DNA of 38,882 nucleotides from NCBI GenBank assembly GCA_027485615.1, contig JAIXQS010000024.1, forward strand, positions 1 to 38,882. The letters run 5' to 3'. Positions 9,135 to 17,648 of this stretch are shown here, piece after piece; position 1 is the stretch's first letter; each line of letters starts with the position of its first letter. The notes below the pieces were generated by a model that did not search any database, had not been told where the DNA came from, and saw nothing but the letters and a program-made list of their open reading frames with translations. The position numbers and the translations under genes are program-made. This DNA is from Verrucomicrobiaceae bacterium (lineage in GTDB: Bacteria; Verrucomicrobiota; Verrucomicrobiia; Verrucomicrobiales; Akkermansiaceae).

Positions 9135-9283
9135 AAAAACTCCGCAGATTCGACATCCCAAAACTCCTCGCCGATCCCGACCTCCGGCGGCGCATGATCG
9201 TGCGATCCACGGTAGCGACCCAAGCCCGCGAAGGAATCGACATCACCGAGGCGGAAGCTGAAAACTCCTACTACGTCGTAACG
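9131..9283 (+). other. Putative VbhA-like Fic antitoxin domain within PglX-C
   Basis: The first ~50 residues of PglX-C hold a predicted helix (DPDLRRRMIVRSTVATQ), then TQAREG at 30-35 (bases 9218-9235) and a short acidic tail (DITEAEAEN). Known class I antitoxins such as VbhA place SQRLEG in a similar helix, and the Glu enters the Fic active site. The match of motif, helix context and position directly after a Fic gene supports the call; boundaries are approximate. Confidence 0.6.
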
Positions 9284-11062
9284 GAAGGCGAGCGCTCAGC
9301 ATTTTTCGGCTTGGTGCCTTTCCGTAGCGAAGCTGGCGAGAATGATGGCAGGCATGTGGAGTTTGTGCGCAGTCTGTTTGAACCAATTTCAGCCTCTCGA
9401 ACTGATATTACACTAAAGGATTTTTCTGCTATTGACGGAATGCCACTAAGTTATAGCAAACTCGCACTTGTTGGTCCGCTCTTCCGTAACAATGTCGCAC
9501 TCGATCCCGCCTTTGCCGAAGCTCGGCGGGGTGGATGCACTGGCAACGATGAGCGTTTGGTCAGACAATGGTGGGAACAACCTAGAAGTTCAGTTTCATT
9601 TGTCCCTTTTGCAAAGGGAGGTGCTTTCGCCCGATTCTACTCTGACATCAACTTACTTGTGGGATGGGATTCTGTAAGGCGAACATTCAAGGGCTTTACC
9701 GGTCGCAAGGGGCGCGAGACGGAACGACCCGAAGCGCTAGAATATTATTTTCTCGAAGGTCTGACATGGTCTCGGCGGACGGCCAAGGGTCTTTCTGTAA
9801 GACCTTTGCCTAAAGGTTGCGTTTTCGCTGACAAAGGGCCCTCCATCTTTCCAAAATCAAAGACAGATACTGACTTCTTACTCGCAATAACAAATTCGCG
9901 ACTGTTTGAATTTCTCTTCACTACCAAAACCTCATTTTCGTGGGAGGTCGGTATTATGAAATCGATGCCAATTCCAGCAGCAAGTAGCAGCCAGAAAGAC
10001 AGATTAGGAGTTTTTGCACGCGCGATTCACGACAGGAAATTCACCTGGGATACGGGCAATGAAATTTGCACCCGCTTTGATCGCCCATGGGTGTTGCAAC
10101 CCACCAGCACGGACAATGCTACTACCCTTTCCGCAGCTCTCGACACGGTATTGGAGGTCGAAGCCGATCTTGATGCGGAACTTCAATCCACCTACGCCCA
10201 GCTCAACGACGCGGTCTATCGCCTCTACGGCGTGAACGACAAGCTCAAGGCCAAGCTCGAATCCGCCATCGGCAAGCGTCCCCCGGAAATCGTCTGGCCG
10301 CAGATGGAGAACAAGGACCGCGACCAGAAACGCCGCGAGCATGTGGACCGCTTGCTCTGCTACCTCGTCAAGCGCATCGTGGAGGCGGACGAAGACGGCT
10401 TGGTCTGCTTCGAGTCCGTCGCCCACGAGCCACCCTTGCTCGCCCGCCTGCGCAAGGAACTCAGCGCCTGTTTCCCGCAGCAGGACCCAAGCACGCTGGA
10501 AACCGAAGTCGTCAACGAACTGAAGAAAAAGACCAAAGGCTACCGCCGCGCCGAGACGCTCACCGAGTGGTTGCAGGATGCCTTTTTCGACACCCACACC
10601 AGCCTCTACCAGCAACGCCCGCTCATCTGGCACCTTGCCAGCAACCAGGTCCGCCGCGTCCCCGCCATCGGCGTGCTCGTCCACGCCCACAAGTTCAATG
10701 CCGACGCCCTCGCCAAGCTCCGCGGCACCCACCTCCGCGACCGCCTCGCCACCCTCCGCCGCGAAGCCGGCCAAGCCAGCCAGGACAGCCGCGAGGACGA
10801 CCGCATCGAAGCACTCGCCGCCGTCGAGGAACTCGAAGCCTACGACGCCAAACTCAAACACCTCCAGGACGGCCACCACACCGGCCCCGACAACAGCGAC
10901 CGCGACTACCGCATCCTCACCCCTTGGAAATCCAAAGCTGAGCAACCTAAAGGCTGGAACCCAGACCTCGACGACGGCATCAAAGTCAACATCGCCCCTC
11001 TTGCCCGCACCGGCCTGCTCAGGACCAAAGGAAGATTCGGCGAGAAAGAAACCGAGGATTAA
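9131..11062 (+). CDS. pglX: PglX C-terminal half (target recognition) with a Fic-antitoxin-like N-terminus
   Basis: 643 residues that continue PglX after its methyltransferase domain. The segment GGCTGNDERLVRQWWE (about residues 137-152) matches the PglX 'G..TGD..RFVR.WWE' block. EGLTWSRRTAKGLSVRPLPKG (about 209-229) matches its recognition-domain core, and a helical, charged C-terminus follows. The start is set by ATGA overlap and AGGAGG. Residues 1 to about 50 are not PglX-like: ATQAREGIDITEAE around T30-G35 fits the VbhA/Fic antitoxin pattern (S/T)xxxE(G/N), with Glu34 as the candidate inhibitory residue. The frame is continuous through this junction, so the antitoxin appears fused to the specificity half. 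The section from about 9290 to 10060 is much AT-richer than its flanks, consistent with exchange of the recognition domain. It should pair with PglX-N to methylate DNA. Confidence 0.87.
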   Translation: MKKLRRFDIPKLLADPDLRRRMIVRSTVATQAREGIDITEAEAENSYYVVTEGERSAFFGLVPFRSEAGENDGRHVEFVRSLFEPISASRTDITLKDFSAIDGMPLSYSKLALVGPLFRNNVALDPAFAEARRGGCTGNDERLVRQWWEQPRSSVSFVPFAKGGAFARFYSDINLLVGWDSVRRTFKGFTGRKGRETERPEALEYYFLEGLTWSRRTAKGLSVRPLPKGCVFADKGPSIFPKSKTDTDFLLAITNSRLFEFLFTTKTSFSWEVGIMKSMPIPAASSSQKDRLGVFARAIHDRKFTWDTGNEICTRFDRPWVLQPTSTDNATTLSAALDTVLEVEADLDAELQSTYAQLNDAVYRLYGVNDKLKAKLESAIGKRPPEIVWPQMENKDRDQKRREHVDRLLCYLVKRIVEADEDGLVCFESVAHEPPLLARLRKELSACFPQQDPSTLETEVVNELKKKTKGYRRAETLTEWLQDAFFDTHTSLYQQRPLIWHLASNQVRRVPAIGVLVHAHKFNADALAKLRGTHLRDRLATLRREAGQASQDSREDDRIEALAAVEELEAYDAKLKHLQDGHHTGPDNSDRDYRILTPWKSKAEQPKGWNPDLDDGIKVNIAPLARTGLLRTKGRFGEKETED

Positions 11063-11065
11063 GCC

Positions 11066-12205
11066 ATGGAAGACCTACCACTCAAATCACTTCGCATCGC
11101 GCAGTTCCGTGGCCTACAGGAACTCAAACTGGATGACTTCAGTCGTATCAATCTCTTTGTGGGATCGAACAATGCGGGGAAGACCTCTGTGCTTGATGCG
11201 CTGGCTCTCTTCTGCCGCCCCCTTGACATCGCCAACTGGCGCGAGACGGCACGCGGACGCGAAGTGAAATCCGCCCGCACTCCGGAGACAGAACCCTTTA
11301 AATGGCTGTTTCCTCAGTTTCTCGAAAGCACATTGCCGAATCCTCACAGCATCTGGATCTATGGCAATGGCGCTTTCCCCGGACGCCGCCTGATGGCGCA
11401 ATACGACGAATTCCAGGAATTCGGAAGTAACGAAGAGGACCAAGAAGATCCCCCGTTCCCTGAAGTCGATCCTGATGAGGTTTCCGGAATCCGCATCAAG
11501 GTGTTGGCTGACTATGCTCTGATGCAAGGAAGCCTCTTCGATGACTCCAGGGAGACACAGAATCAGATCGACTTCAAAGTCGCGGACAACCGTCGCAACG
11601 TCTTCCCTACAACAGTTAGTGCTCCCGCCATCGATACGGCACTCATCTCACCTCACACCCACCGGACGACCCAGGACACCAGTTGGTATTTGAGCCGTGC
11701 AATCCAAAAGGAGACAATTCAAGAGAACTTCCGTGAGTCCGTTCTCGAAATCCTTCGCCGAATTGACCCCGACGTGATGGACCTGAGTATCGTCGAGACC
11801 GGTAAAACCACGACGTCGATCTTCATCAAACACAGACGGACAGGCCAAACACCCATTCACGCCTTTGGCGACGGATTCCGGCGGGCGCTACTCATCGCCG
11901 CCACGATTCCTTCGGTGCGCAATGGTGTTCTTCTGATAGACGAGATTGAGGCAGCCCTGCACGTCTCTGTGTTGGATTCCGTTCTGGAAACCCTCCGCTG
12001 GGCTGCGGACCGCTACAATGTTCAGGTGTTTGCCACGACGCACAGTCTTGAGGCGGTTGACGCGGTCATTCGGAGCTTCAACCAAGATCTCTCCCAGTTG
12101 GCTGGGTATCATCTCCCGGACCGCGGTTCGGAAGTCGGGGCAAAACGCATGGATGGCGAATTCTTGAAACGTGTTCGTTTACAGAGGGGACTTGAAATTC
12201 GATAG
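11066..12205 (+). CDS. AAA15 / OLD-like ABC-type ATPase of an embedded defence cassette
   Basis: 379 residues. It begins with the SMC/OLD-type N-terminus LKSLRIAQFRGLQELKL, then Walker A GSNNAGKTS at 33-41. A signature-like HAFGDGFRRAL follows at 266-276, Walker B VLLIDEIE at 288-295, and an H-loop FATTHS at 322-327. This is the AAA15/AAA21 family found in RloA, AbiLi, AriA of PARIS and the ATPase half of OLD nucleases. It lacks a TOPRIM domain of its own, but the next gene, 3 bp downstream, supplies one. Located between pglX and pglZ, a place where the standard type 1 operon has nothing. Likely role, by family analogy: an ATP-driven sensor that controls the TOPRIM partner and triggers growth arrest on infection. 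Confidence 0.85.
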   Translation: MEDLPLKSLRIAQFRGLQELKLDDFSRINLFVGSNNAGKTSVLDALALFCRPLDIANWRETARGREVKSARTPETEPFKWLFPQFLESTLPNPHSIWIYGNGAFPGRRLMAQYDEFQEFGSNEEDQEDPPFPEVDPDEVSGIRIKVLADYALMQGSLFDDSRETQNQIDFKVADNRRNVFPTTVSAPAIDTALISPHTHRTTQDTSWYLSRAIQKETIQENFRESVLEILRRIDPDVMDLSIVETGKTTTSIFIKHRRTGQTPIHAFGDGFRRALLIAATIPSVRNGVLLIDEIEAALHVSVLDSVLETLRWAADRYNVQVFATTHSLEAVDAVIRSFNQDLSQLAGYHLPDRGSEVGAKRMDGEFLKRVRLQRGLEIR

Positions 12206-12208
12206 ATC

Positions 12209-13012
12209 ATGGCCTGTCGCTCAATTTACATTATCGCTGAAGGACCACAGGATGCGGCAGTATCCGGGAAAATTCTGAGGGTCAGCAATCCGGGTCTGAA
12301 GCCAATCGCCCTTCGAAATGAGGTGAACGCATTCTGGGACGGAATCATTCCGACCACGTTTCCTTCGGTAAATGCCGACGATGAACCCGAGTTTGGACGC
12401 GTTCGCGTTCCAGATTTCTTCCAAAGCGAAAGCCATACAATTGCAATTCAAACAGCAGGAGGAATTACCCAACTTGGCACAATGCTTTCTGATGATTTGA
12501 GGAACTTGGATCGCATGCCCGATGCGATCGGTATCATCATTGATGCAGACGATGATGATGTTACAGGCATATTCGATAAGCTCGTTCGAGAGATCAAAGC
12601 ACTGCAACCGACGCTGAAATTTCCTGATCATCCAGGGAAAATTTTTCAGAGTAATCCCACACTCGGCCTATTCGTGCTTCCCGACAACGCCAACCGAGGG
12701 ACCTTGGAAGACACAATGCTCGAATGCGCCGCAACCTGCTATCCGCAATTACTCCCGATTGCTGAGACCGCCGTCAAAACGGTTGTCGAATCGCTTTCGG
12801 CAAATAGGGACTGGTTGCCAAAGAAGGAACGTAATGATTTCATTAAACCGTTTGGTCCTAATAAATCACGAGTCAGCATCATGGGCGCAATTCTGAAGCC
12901 TACTTACGCGATTTCGAACACCTATCGACAACACCACTGGGTTACTAACGACACTTTGAAACTCCCCAAACTTGCGATGTTGAACTCATTTCTGGCAGAA
13001 CTGCTCTCCTGA
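12209..13012 (+). CDS. TOPRIM-fold protein (DUF3226-like), partner of the AAA15 ATPase
   Basis: 267 residues. TOPRIM features: the acidic glycine-rich start IIAEGPQDA with Glu11, the GG turn (TAGGITQLGTM, about 83-93), and the DxD motif IIIDADDDD at 110-117 with Asp112 and Asp114. LGLFVLPDNANRGTLEDTML in the second half is the DUF3226-type block. It follows the ATPase gene by 3 bp and precedes pglZ by 4 bp. In PARIS, AbiL and split OLD systems a TOPRIM-type protein is the effector: a nuclease, or in PARIS the tRNA-cutting AriB (DUF4435). The gene is visibly AT-richer than pglX-N and pglZ, suggesting separate acquisition. Substrate is unknown. It could also be a RloB-like protein; the DUF3226 call is from memory of the motif order. 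Confidence 0.75.
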   Translation: MACRSIYIIAEGPQDAAVSGKILRVSNPGLKPIALRNEVNAFWDGIIPTTFPSVNADDEPEFGRVRVPDFFQSESHTIAIQTAGGITQLGTMLSDDLRNLDRMPDAIGIIIDADDDDVTGIFDKLVREIKALQPTLKFPDHPGKIFQSNPTLGLFVLPDNANRGTLEDTMLECAATCYPQLLPIAETAVKTVVESLSANRDWLPKKERNDFIKPFGPNKSRVSIMGAILKPTYAISNTYRQHHWVTNDTLKLPKLAMLNSFLAELLS

Positions 13013-13016
13013 ATTC

Positions 13017-15581
13017 ATGCTCGCCACCGCCTTCATTTCCCAAATCCAGCAACGTTTCTCCCACGAGAAGCGGGCGCGGGTGTGCCTTTGGTTTGATCCG
13101 GCTTCCGAGTTTGCCCGGTTGCTTCCGGTTTTCTCCCAGCACCTTGCGGAGATGAAGAATCCGCCTTTCCGCCTCCTCGCTTACGACCGTTCGCAGAAAC
13201 ATGGCCAACTCTGGCTCAAGCGTCAGGTCTGGTTGGCCCGGCAAGAGGATCCGAATGCACGACTCGTCATCCACCTACCGTTCCCCGAGGAACGCATGAG
13301 CAGTCCGGATGAGAATGGAAAGAACCATCTCGAACTGCTGCTGGAGTTTCATATCGGCGGAGTGGATTGGAAGGTCGCCGGCAAGCGACCGTCGCTGTTC
13401 AGCTTCCTGAAAGCCGCAGGAGTGCGCCTGCCCGACGGTATTGGGGAGCAACGCAAGATCACCGATGGCGGAGCCGAATCACTCCTCTCCAAGTATTCGG
13501 CAAAGTTCGCCAATCGCGCTCCCGCATTCTGGGAAGAAACCGTGACTGCGGAACTGGTGCAATCCCGCTTGGTCGGTGACGTGGACCAGACGGTGCTCGA
13601 CCTAGCCGTGGAACCGGATGCCAAATGGGAAGCATTGCGCGAAGAAGGGCACCTGGAGGAGTTCCTAACGGCAGTGCGGGATAAACTGGGCAACATCCCG
13701 GATACCGACAATCCCACGCTGTGGATCAAGGGCCTGGTCGAGAGCCTCGCGCTCACCGAAGCATTTGTAGGCTACGGAGAACCCGACGATTTTCCCTTCG
13801 CCGACCGGATACCGCCCATACGCTACCGCGAGAACCATCTCAATCTGGTGCGCCGCTGGCTGCGCGATGCGAATTGCCGTGGTGCCTGGGACCGCACGGT
13901 GGTGGAGGCGGAAGAACACATCAACCTGGCGACATGGGCCAAAGATCGAAAAGGCGCATGTTACGGATTTCCCCATCTCGTCACCCAGCGCTGGCACGAT
14001 GCGGTGCAGTCTCTCGTTTACTCGGCAGGCAATCCGGAACAGTTCGTGAGCCACGTCGCCGAAGTATCGCCGATGATTCAGCGTGAGGTCGAGTTTACGA
14101 AAGCCAGCGCCGCACCTGCCGACTCATGGGAAACGCTCGCTGGTTTCACCCGCTTCGTCGCCGCCACGGAGAAGGCCAAGCAAGCGGCCGTCGATGCAAC
14201 CTCCACTGCGGAATGCCTGCGGGTCTATCTGGACTTCGCATCCGAGGTGGATCAAGCGCATTTGCGGCTCAAAGGTCAGGCCCAAGAATGGGGACTGGTG
14301 GACTTGGCACGGATCATCGACCGCACCTACGCGACCTACGCCAACACCCTCAATCAAATCTTTTTCACCGCCTACACGGCAACGGACACGGCGGAGGTTC
14401 CCGGTCTTCCTTTCGTCACGGACCAAATGGATGCCCATGTTTGGTCGCCTAAAGGCAAACGCGCCGTCGTGATCGTGGATGCCTTGCGCTACGACTGTGC
14501 GCTAGCACTCAAGTCGATGCTGACAGGCAGCGAGGTTTCCGTCACTCCGATGCGGGCCATGCTGCCAACCATCACGCCTTTTGGCATGAGTGCGCTGCTG
14601 CCACCGAACCACGGTCCGGACGGCCTGATCGAGAAGGGCAAACTGCGCGTGCCGGCACGCGGAGGACTGGATCTTGGCGAACGCAGCAACCGCATCAAAC
14701 AAATGACCGCCGCGGGTGCGGACTGCCGTGAGATCGACACCATCGAGAACGCTAGTGCCAAGCCTCCCAAAATACCTTCGCTCCTGGTGGTCTTCGGTCA
14801 TGAAGAGGTGGACAGCATCGGCCACGGCGATGGCGACGCATTGATCCGCCACCTTCACAAGGAACTGGAACGCATCGCAAGAGTGGTCCGCAAGCTCCAC
14901 CAATGGGGATATACGGAAGTGACGGTCGTCACGGATCACGGCTTCGTGCTGATGGACGAAGAAAACCTCCCGCCTGAAGTTCCGCTGCCTACCGAGTGGT
15001 GCCTCGTGAAAAAGGAACGCTACGCGCTGATCCCCGCCGGAGCGGACCTGCCACTGAAGTCGATGCCGATGCTCTGGGATAGCACGATAAGAGTCGCGGT
15101 GCCACCGGGTTTCGCCTATTTCAAAACCGAGAAGTCATTCAGCCACGGCGGAGCCACGCTTCAGGAAATGGTCATTCCCCGCCTATGCTCCAAGCAACGC
15201 GCCAAGCAACAGAAAGTCGGCGTAGAGATACTGCTTGCGGGTGCCGGCACCGGGCTGACAAGCGCTGCGGTGAAAATCGTCCTTCGTCCGATCAACCTGG
15301 GTGAAGAGGGCGAACTCCTGGCTGTTTCCGCGATGCCAAGAACCCTGCTGCTCAACGTTTTCAGAAAGACGAAAGAGGGGCCTGTCTCTGTGCTCGCTCG
15401 CGGCGAATCCAAGACAGCCGAGCTCAAGACGACCGGAGAGCTGAGCCTGACACTGTTTTTCGATTCCAAGTTCACCGTCCAGAAGGGCGAACAACTCCGC
15501 TTGTCCATTTCCGATGCCGATACGGGAGAACAGTTCCCCGGCCCGGAAGGCATCATCCTGACTGCATCCCGCGATCTCTAA
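13017..15581 (+). CDS. pglZ: PglZ, BREX alkaline-phosphatase-superfamily protein
   Basis: 854 residues, the usual size of type 1 PglZ. The alkaline phosphatase-like metal-binding core is seen as VIVDALRYD at 485-493 and VVTDHGF at 637-643. Between them FGMSALLPPN carries the conserved small residue/threonine-serine region, and FSHGGATLQEMVIPRL follows near residue 710. PglZ is the hallmark gene of BREX and is needed for modification and phage exclusion; related enzymes have metal-dependent nuclease or phosphodiesterase activity. The start is ATG 13017, 4 bp after the TOPRIM gene, with no clear ribosome binding site, so coupling to upstream translation is likely. The N-terminal ~450 residues are helical and probably bind other BREX proteins. 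No sign of damage. Confidence 0.93.
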   Translation: MLATAFISQIQQRFSHEKRARVCLWFDPASEFARLLPVFSQHLAEMKNPPFRLLAYDRSQKHGQLWLKRQVWLARQEDPNARLVIHLPFPEERMSSPDENGKNHLELLLEFHIGGVDWKVAGKRPSLFSFLKAAGVRLPDGIGEQRKITDGGAESLLSKYSAKFANRAPAFWEETVTAELVQSRLVGDVDQTVLDLAVEPDAKWEALREEGHLEEFLTAVRDKLGNIPDTDNPTLWIKGLVESLALTEAFVGYGEPDDFPFADRIPPIRYRENHLNLVRRWLRDANCRGAWDRTVVEAEEHINLATWAKDRKGACYGFPHLVTQRWHDAVQSLVYSAGNPEQFVSHVAEVSPMIQREVEFTKASAAPADSWETLAGFTRFVAATEKAKQAAVDATSTAECLRVYLDFASEVDQAHLRLKGQAQEWGLVDLARIIDRTYATYANTLNQIFFTAYTATDTAEVPGLPFVTDQMDAHVWSPKGKRAVVIVDALRYDCALALKSMLTGSEVSVTPMRAMLPTITPFGMSALLPPNHGPDGLIEKGKLRVPARGGLDLGERSNRIKQMTAAGADCREIDTIENASAKPPKIPSLLVVFGHEEVDSIGHGDGDALIRHLHKELERIARVVRKLHQWGYTEVTVVTDHGFVLMDEENLPPEVPLPTEWCLVKKERYALIPAGADLPLKSMPMLWDSTIRVAVPPGFAYFKTEKSFSHGGATLQEMVIPRLCSKQRAKQQKVGVEILLAGAGTGLTSAAVKIVLRPINLGEEGELLAVSAMPRTLLLNVFRKTKEGPVSVLARGESKTAELKTTGELSLTLFFDSKFTVQKGEQLRLSISDADTGEQFPGPEGIILTASRDL

Positions 15582-15593
15582 ATTTCCACTACC

Positions 15594-17648
15594 ATGCCAG
15601 AAGAACCACTCCAACTCGATGCCCTCGACATCCTCGCCAATGAGGCGTTCCCAGGCATGGTCGTTAGAAAAGACCTACTGCGCCGGATGCGGACGTCATT
15701 TGGCGTCCCTGCATTCGTCATTGAGTTCCTTCTCGGGAAATACTGTGCCTCCACCGATGAAAAGGAGATCGCGGAAGGATTGGAGTTCGTGAGGGAAACC
15801 CTTGCGTCCAAATACGTGAAACCCGACGAGCGGGAGGCTGTGAAGTCTTCGATCAAGCAACACTCAACCTATGAGGTCATCGACAAGATTTCGGTAAAGC
15901 TCGTTGAAACCCACGACAAATACTGGGCATCGATCGCCAACCTCAACCAGGACTTCATCAACATCGATGACCGCTTGGTGAAAGAACACGACCGCCTTCT
16001 GATGGGCGGTGTGTGGGCAGAGATCACTCTGCGCTATGACGACACCTTCATTTTCAAAGGGCAGAACCGCCCGTTCTTCATCGAATCCATCCGCCCGATT
16101 CAGCTATCCAACCGGAATATGGAAGGCTTTGTGGCGGCGAGAAAACAGTTCACCCGCGATCAGTGGCTCGATCTGCTGATGCGTTCGATGGGTTACGAGC
16201 CGGAGCATCCGTATTACACGTTCCGCCGGAAGATGCATTACATGCTGCGCCTCGTGCCGTTTGTGGAAAGGAACTTCAACTCGGTGGAACTTGGCCCCCG
16301 TGGCACTGGCAAAAGCTTCGTTTATCAGCAGATGAGCCCGTATTGCCACCTCGTCTCCGGTGGACAGACGACGACAGCCCAGATGTTCGTGAACCTGTCC
16401 AGTGGCCAGCGCGGCTTGGTGTGTCTTTGGGATGTCGTCGCATTCGATGAAGCGGCCGGCATCAATTTCTCCGATAAGAGCGGCATCAACATCATGAAAG
16501 GCTACATGGAGGACGGTTCCTTCAGTCGTGGCCGCGACATCATTTCCGCGGAAGGCTCTGTCGTATTCGTTGGCAACATCGACGGTGAGATTTCCACCAT
16601 CGTGCGGACCTCCCACCTTTTCTATCCAATGCCGAAGGAAATGGACACGGCGTTCTACGACCGCATCCACGCCTACATCCCCGGCTGGGAATTCCAGAAA
16701 ACCAGCGACGACGCCTACACCAACCACTTCGGCCTTGTCACCGACTTCCTCGCGGAGATTTTCCGACAGGTCCGCAAATCTAGCTACACCGACTACGCTG
16801 AGAGGGATTTCAGATTCGGCAGTCATCTCGGAGGGCGCGACCAGAAAGCCGTCCGGAAAATTGTTTCCGGACTGGTGAAACTGCTTCACCCCGATGGAGT
16901 GGTAACCAAGGAGGAAATGGGAGAATACCTGGAATACGCGATGGAGATGCGCCGCCGCGTAAAGGAGCAGCTCAAGAAAATGGGTGGCCTCGAATACTGG
17001 GACACCAGCTTTTCCTACATCGACAAGGAATCCGGCCAGGAAACCTTCGTCTCCGTTCCGGAAATGGGCGGCGGCAGCTTGATCAACGAAGGACAGCTAT
17101 CTCCCGGTAGCGTTTACACCATCGGCACCGACATGAGTGACCACCGCCTCGCGCTATTCTTGCTCCAGGCGCAATGCAATTCCGGCTCCGGCAGAATCAT
17201 CCCTCTGGGCAACCTCTCCAAAGGCATGAAAGAGGGAATCAAAACCGCCGATGCGTTCCTCCGTGGTAACGTAAAAAACCTTGGCATCACCAAGGACCTC
17301 AACAGCTACGATTTCAGCCTTCAAGCCATCAACCTAAACCAAGCCAAGGACGGCGGAGAAACTGCCGTGGCCTTCTTCATCTCATTGGTTTCATCACTGC
17401 TCGAAAAGCCGGTCCTGGAACGCACGGTGGTTCTTGGCGAAATGAGCGTCCAAGGAATGCTTCTGAAGGTCACCTCCCTGCCCGAACGCATGCAACTCGC
17501 CGTCGAAGCCGGCGCCAAGCGCATCCTCATCCCAAGTGAGAACAAGCGCGACATCTCCGAAATCCCCGATGCGATCCTCACCGCGATCCAATGGCAGTTC
17601 TACGACTCGCCAACGAAGGCAGCGATGATGTCGTTGGGACTTGTCTGA
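15594..17648 (+). CDS. brxL: BrxL, AAA+ protein with a degenerate Lon-like domain
   Basis: 684 residues, the usual BrxL length. Walker A GPRGTGKS is at 234-241 and the Walker B region is VAFDEAAG shortly after. The C-terminal domain follows the Lon protease fold (KDGGETAVAFF at 585-595, then LGEMSVQGMLLKVTSLPERMQLA and RILIPSEN). Compared with the Lon motif KDGPSAG, the catalytic Ser position is occupied by Glu589. The catalytic Lys of Lon 'GLKEK' corresponds to Arg632. So peptidase activity is unlikely here; BrxL is known as a DNA-binding AAA+ ring needed for exclusion but not for methylation. It is the last gene of the operon, 12 bp after pglZ, and no clear terminator follows. Confidence 0.93.
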   Translation: MPEEPLQLDALDILANEAFPGMVVRKDLLRRMRTSFGVPAFVIEFLLGKYCASTDEKEIAEGLEFVRETLASKYVKPDEREAVKSSIKQHSTYEVIDKISVKLVETHDKYWASIANLNQDFINIDDRLVKEHDRLLMGGVWAEITLRYDDTFIFKGQNRPFFIESIRPIQLSNRNMEGFVAARKQFTRDQWLDLLMRSMGYEPEHPYYTFRRKMHYMLRLVPFVERNFNSVELGPRGTGKSFVYQQMSPYCHLVSGGQTTTAQMFVNLSSGQRGLVCLWDVVAFDEAAGINFSDKSGINIMKGYMEDGSFSRGRDIISAEGSVVFVGNIDGEISTIVRTSHLFYPMPKEMDTAFYDRIHAYIPGWEFQKTSDDAYTNHFGLVTDFLAEIFRQVRKSSYTDYAERDFRFGSHLGGRDQKAVRKIVSGLVKLLHPDGVVTKEEMGEYLEYAMEMRRRVKEQLKKMGGLEYWDTSFSYIDKESGQETFVSVPEMGGGSLINEGQLSPGSVYTIGTDMSDHRLALFLLQAQCNSGSGRIIPLGNLSKGMKEGIKTADAFLRGNVKNLGITKDLNSYDFSLQAINLNQAKDGGETAVAFFISLVSSLLEKPVLERTVVLGEMSVQGMLLKVTSLPERMQLAVEAGAKRILIPSENKRDISEIPDAILTAIQWQFYDSPTKAAMMSLGLV

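Noticed and set aside
6091..11062. Split pglX explained as a frameshift or sequencing error
   Set aside because: The halves are separated by a complete 292-residue Fic gene with its own active-site motif, ribosome binding sites and clean ATGA joints on both sides.
11066..13012. Calling the ATPase/TOPRIM pair PARIS outright
   Set aside because: The second protein looks like DUF3226 rather than the DUF4435 of AriB, so only architectural similarity is claimed.
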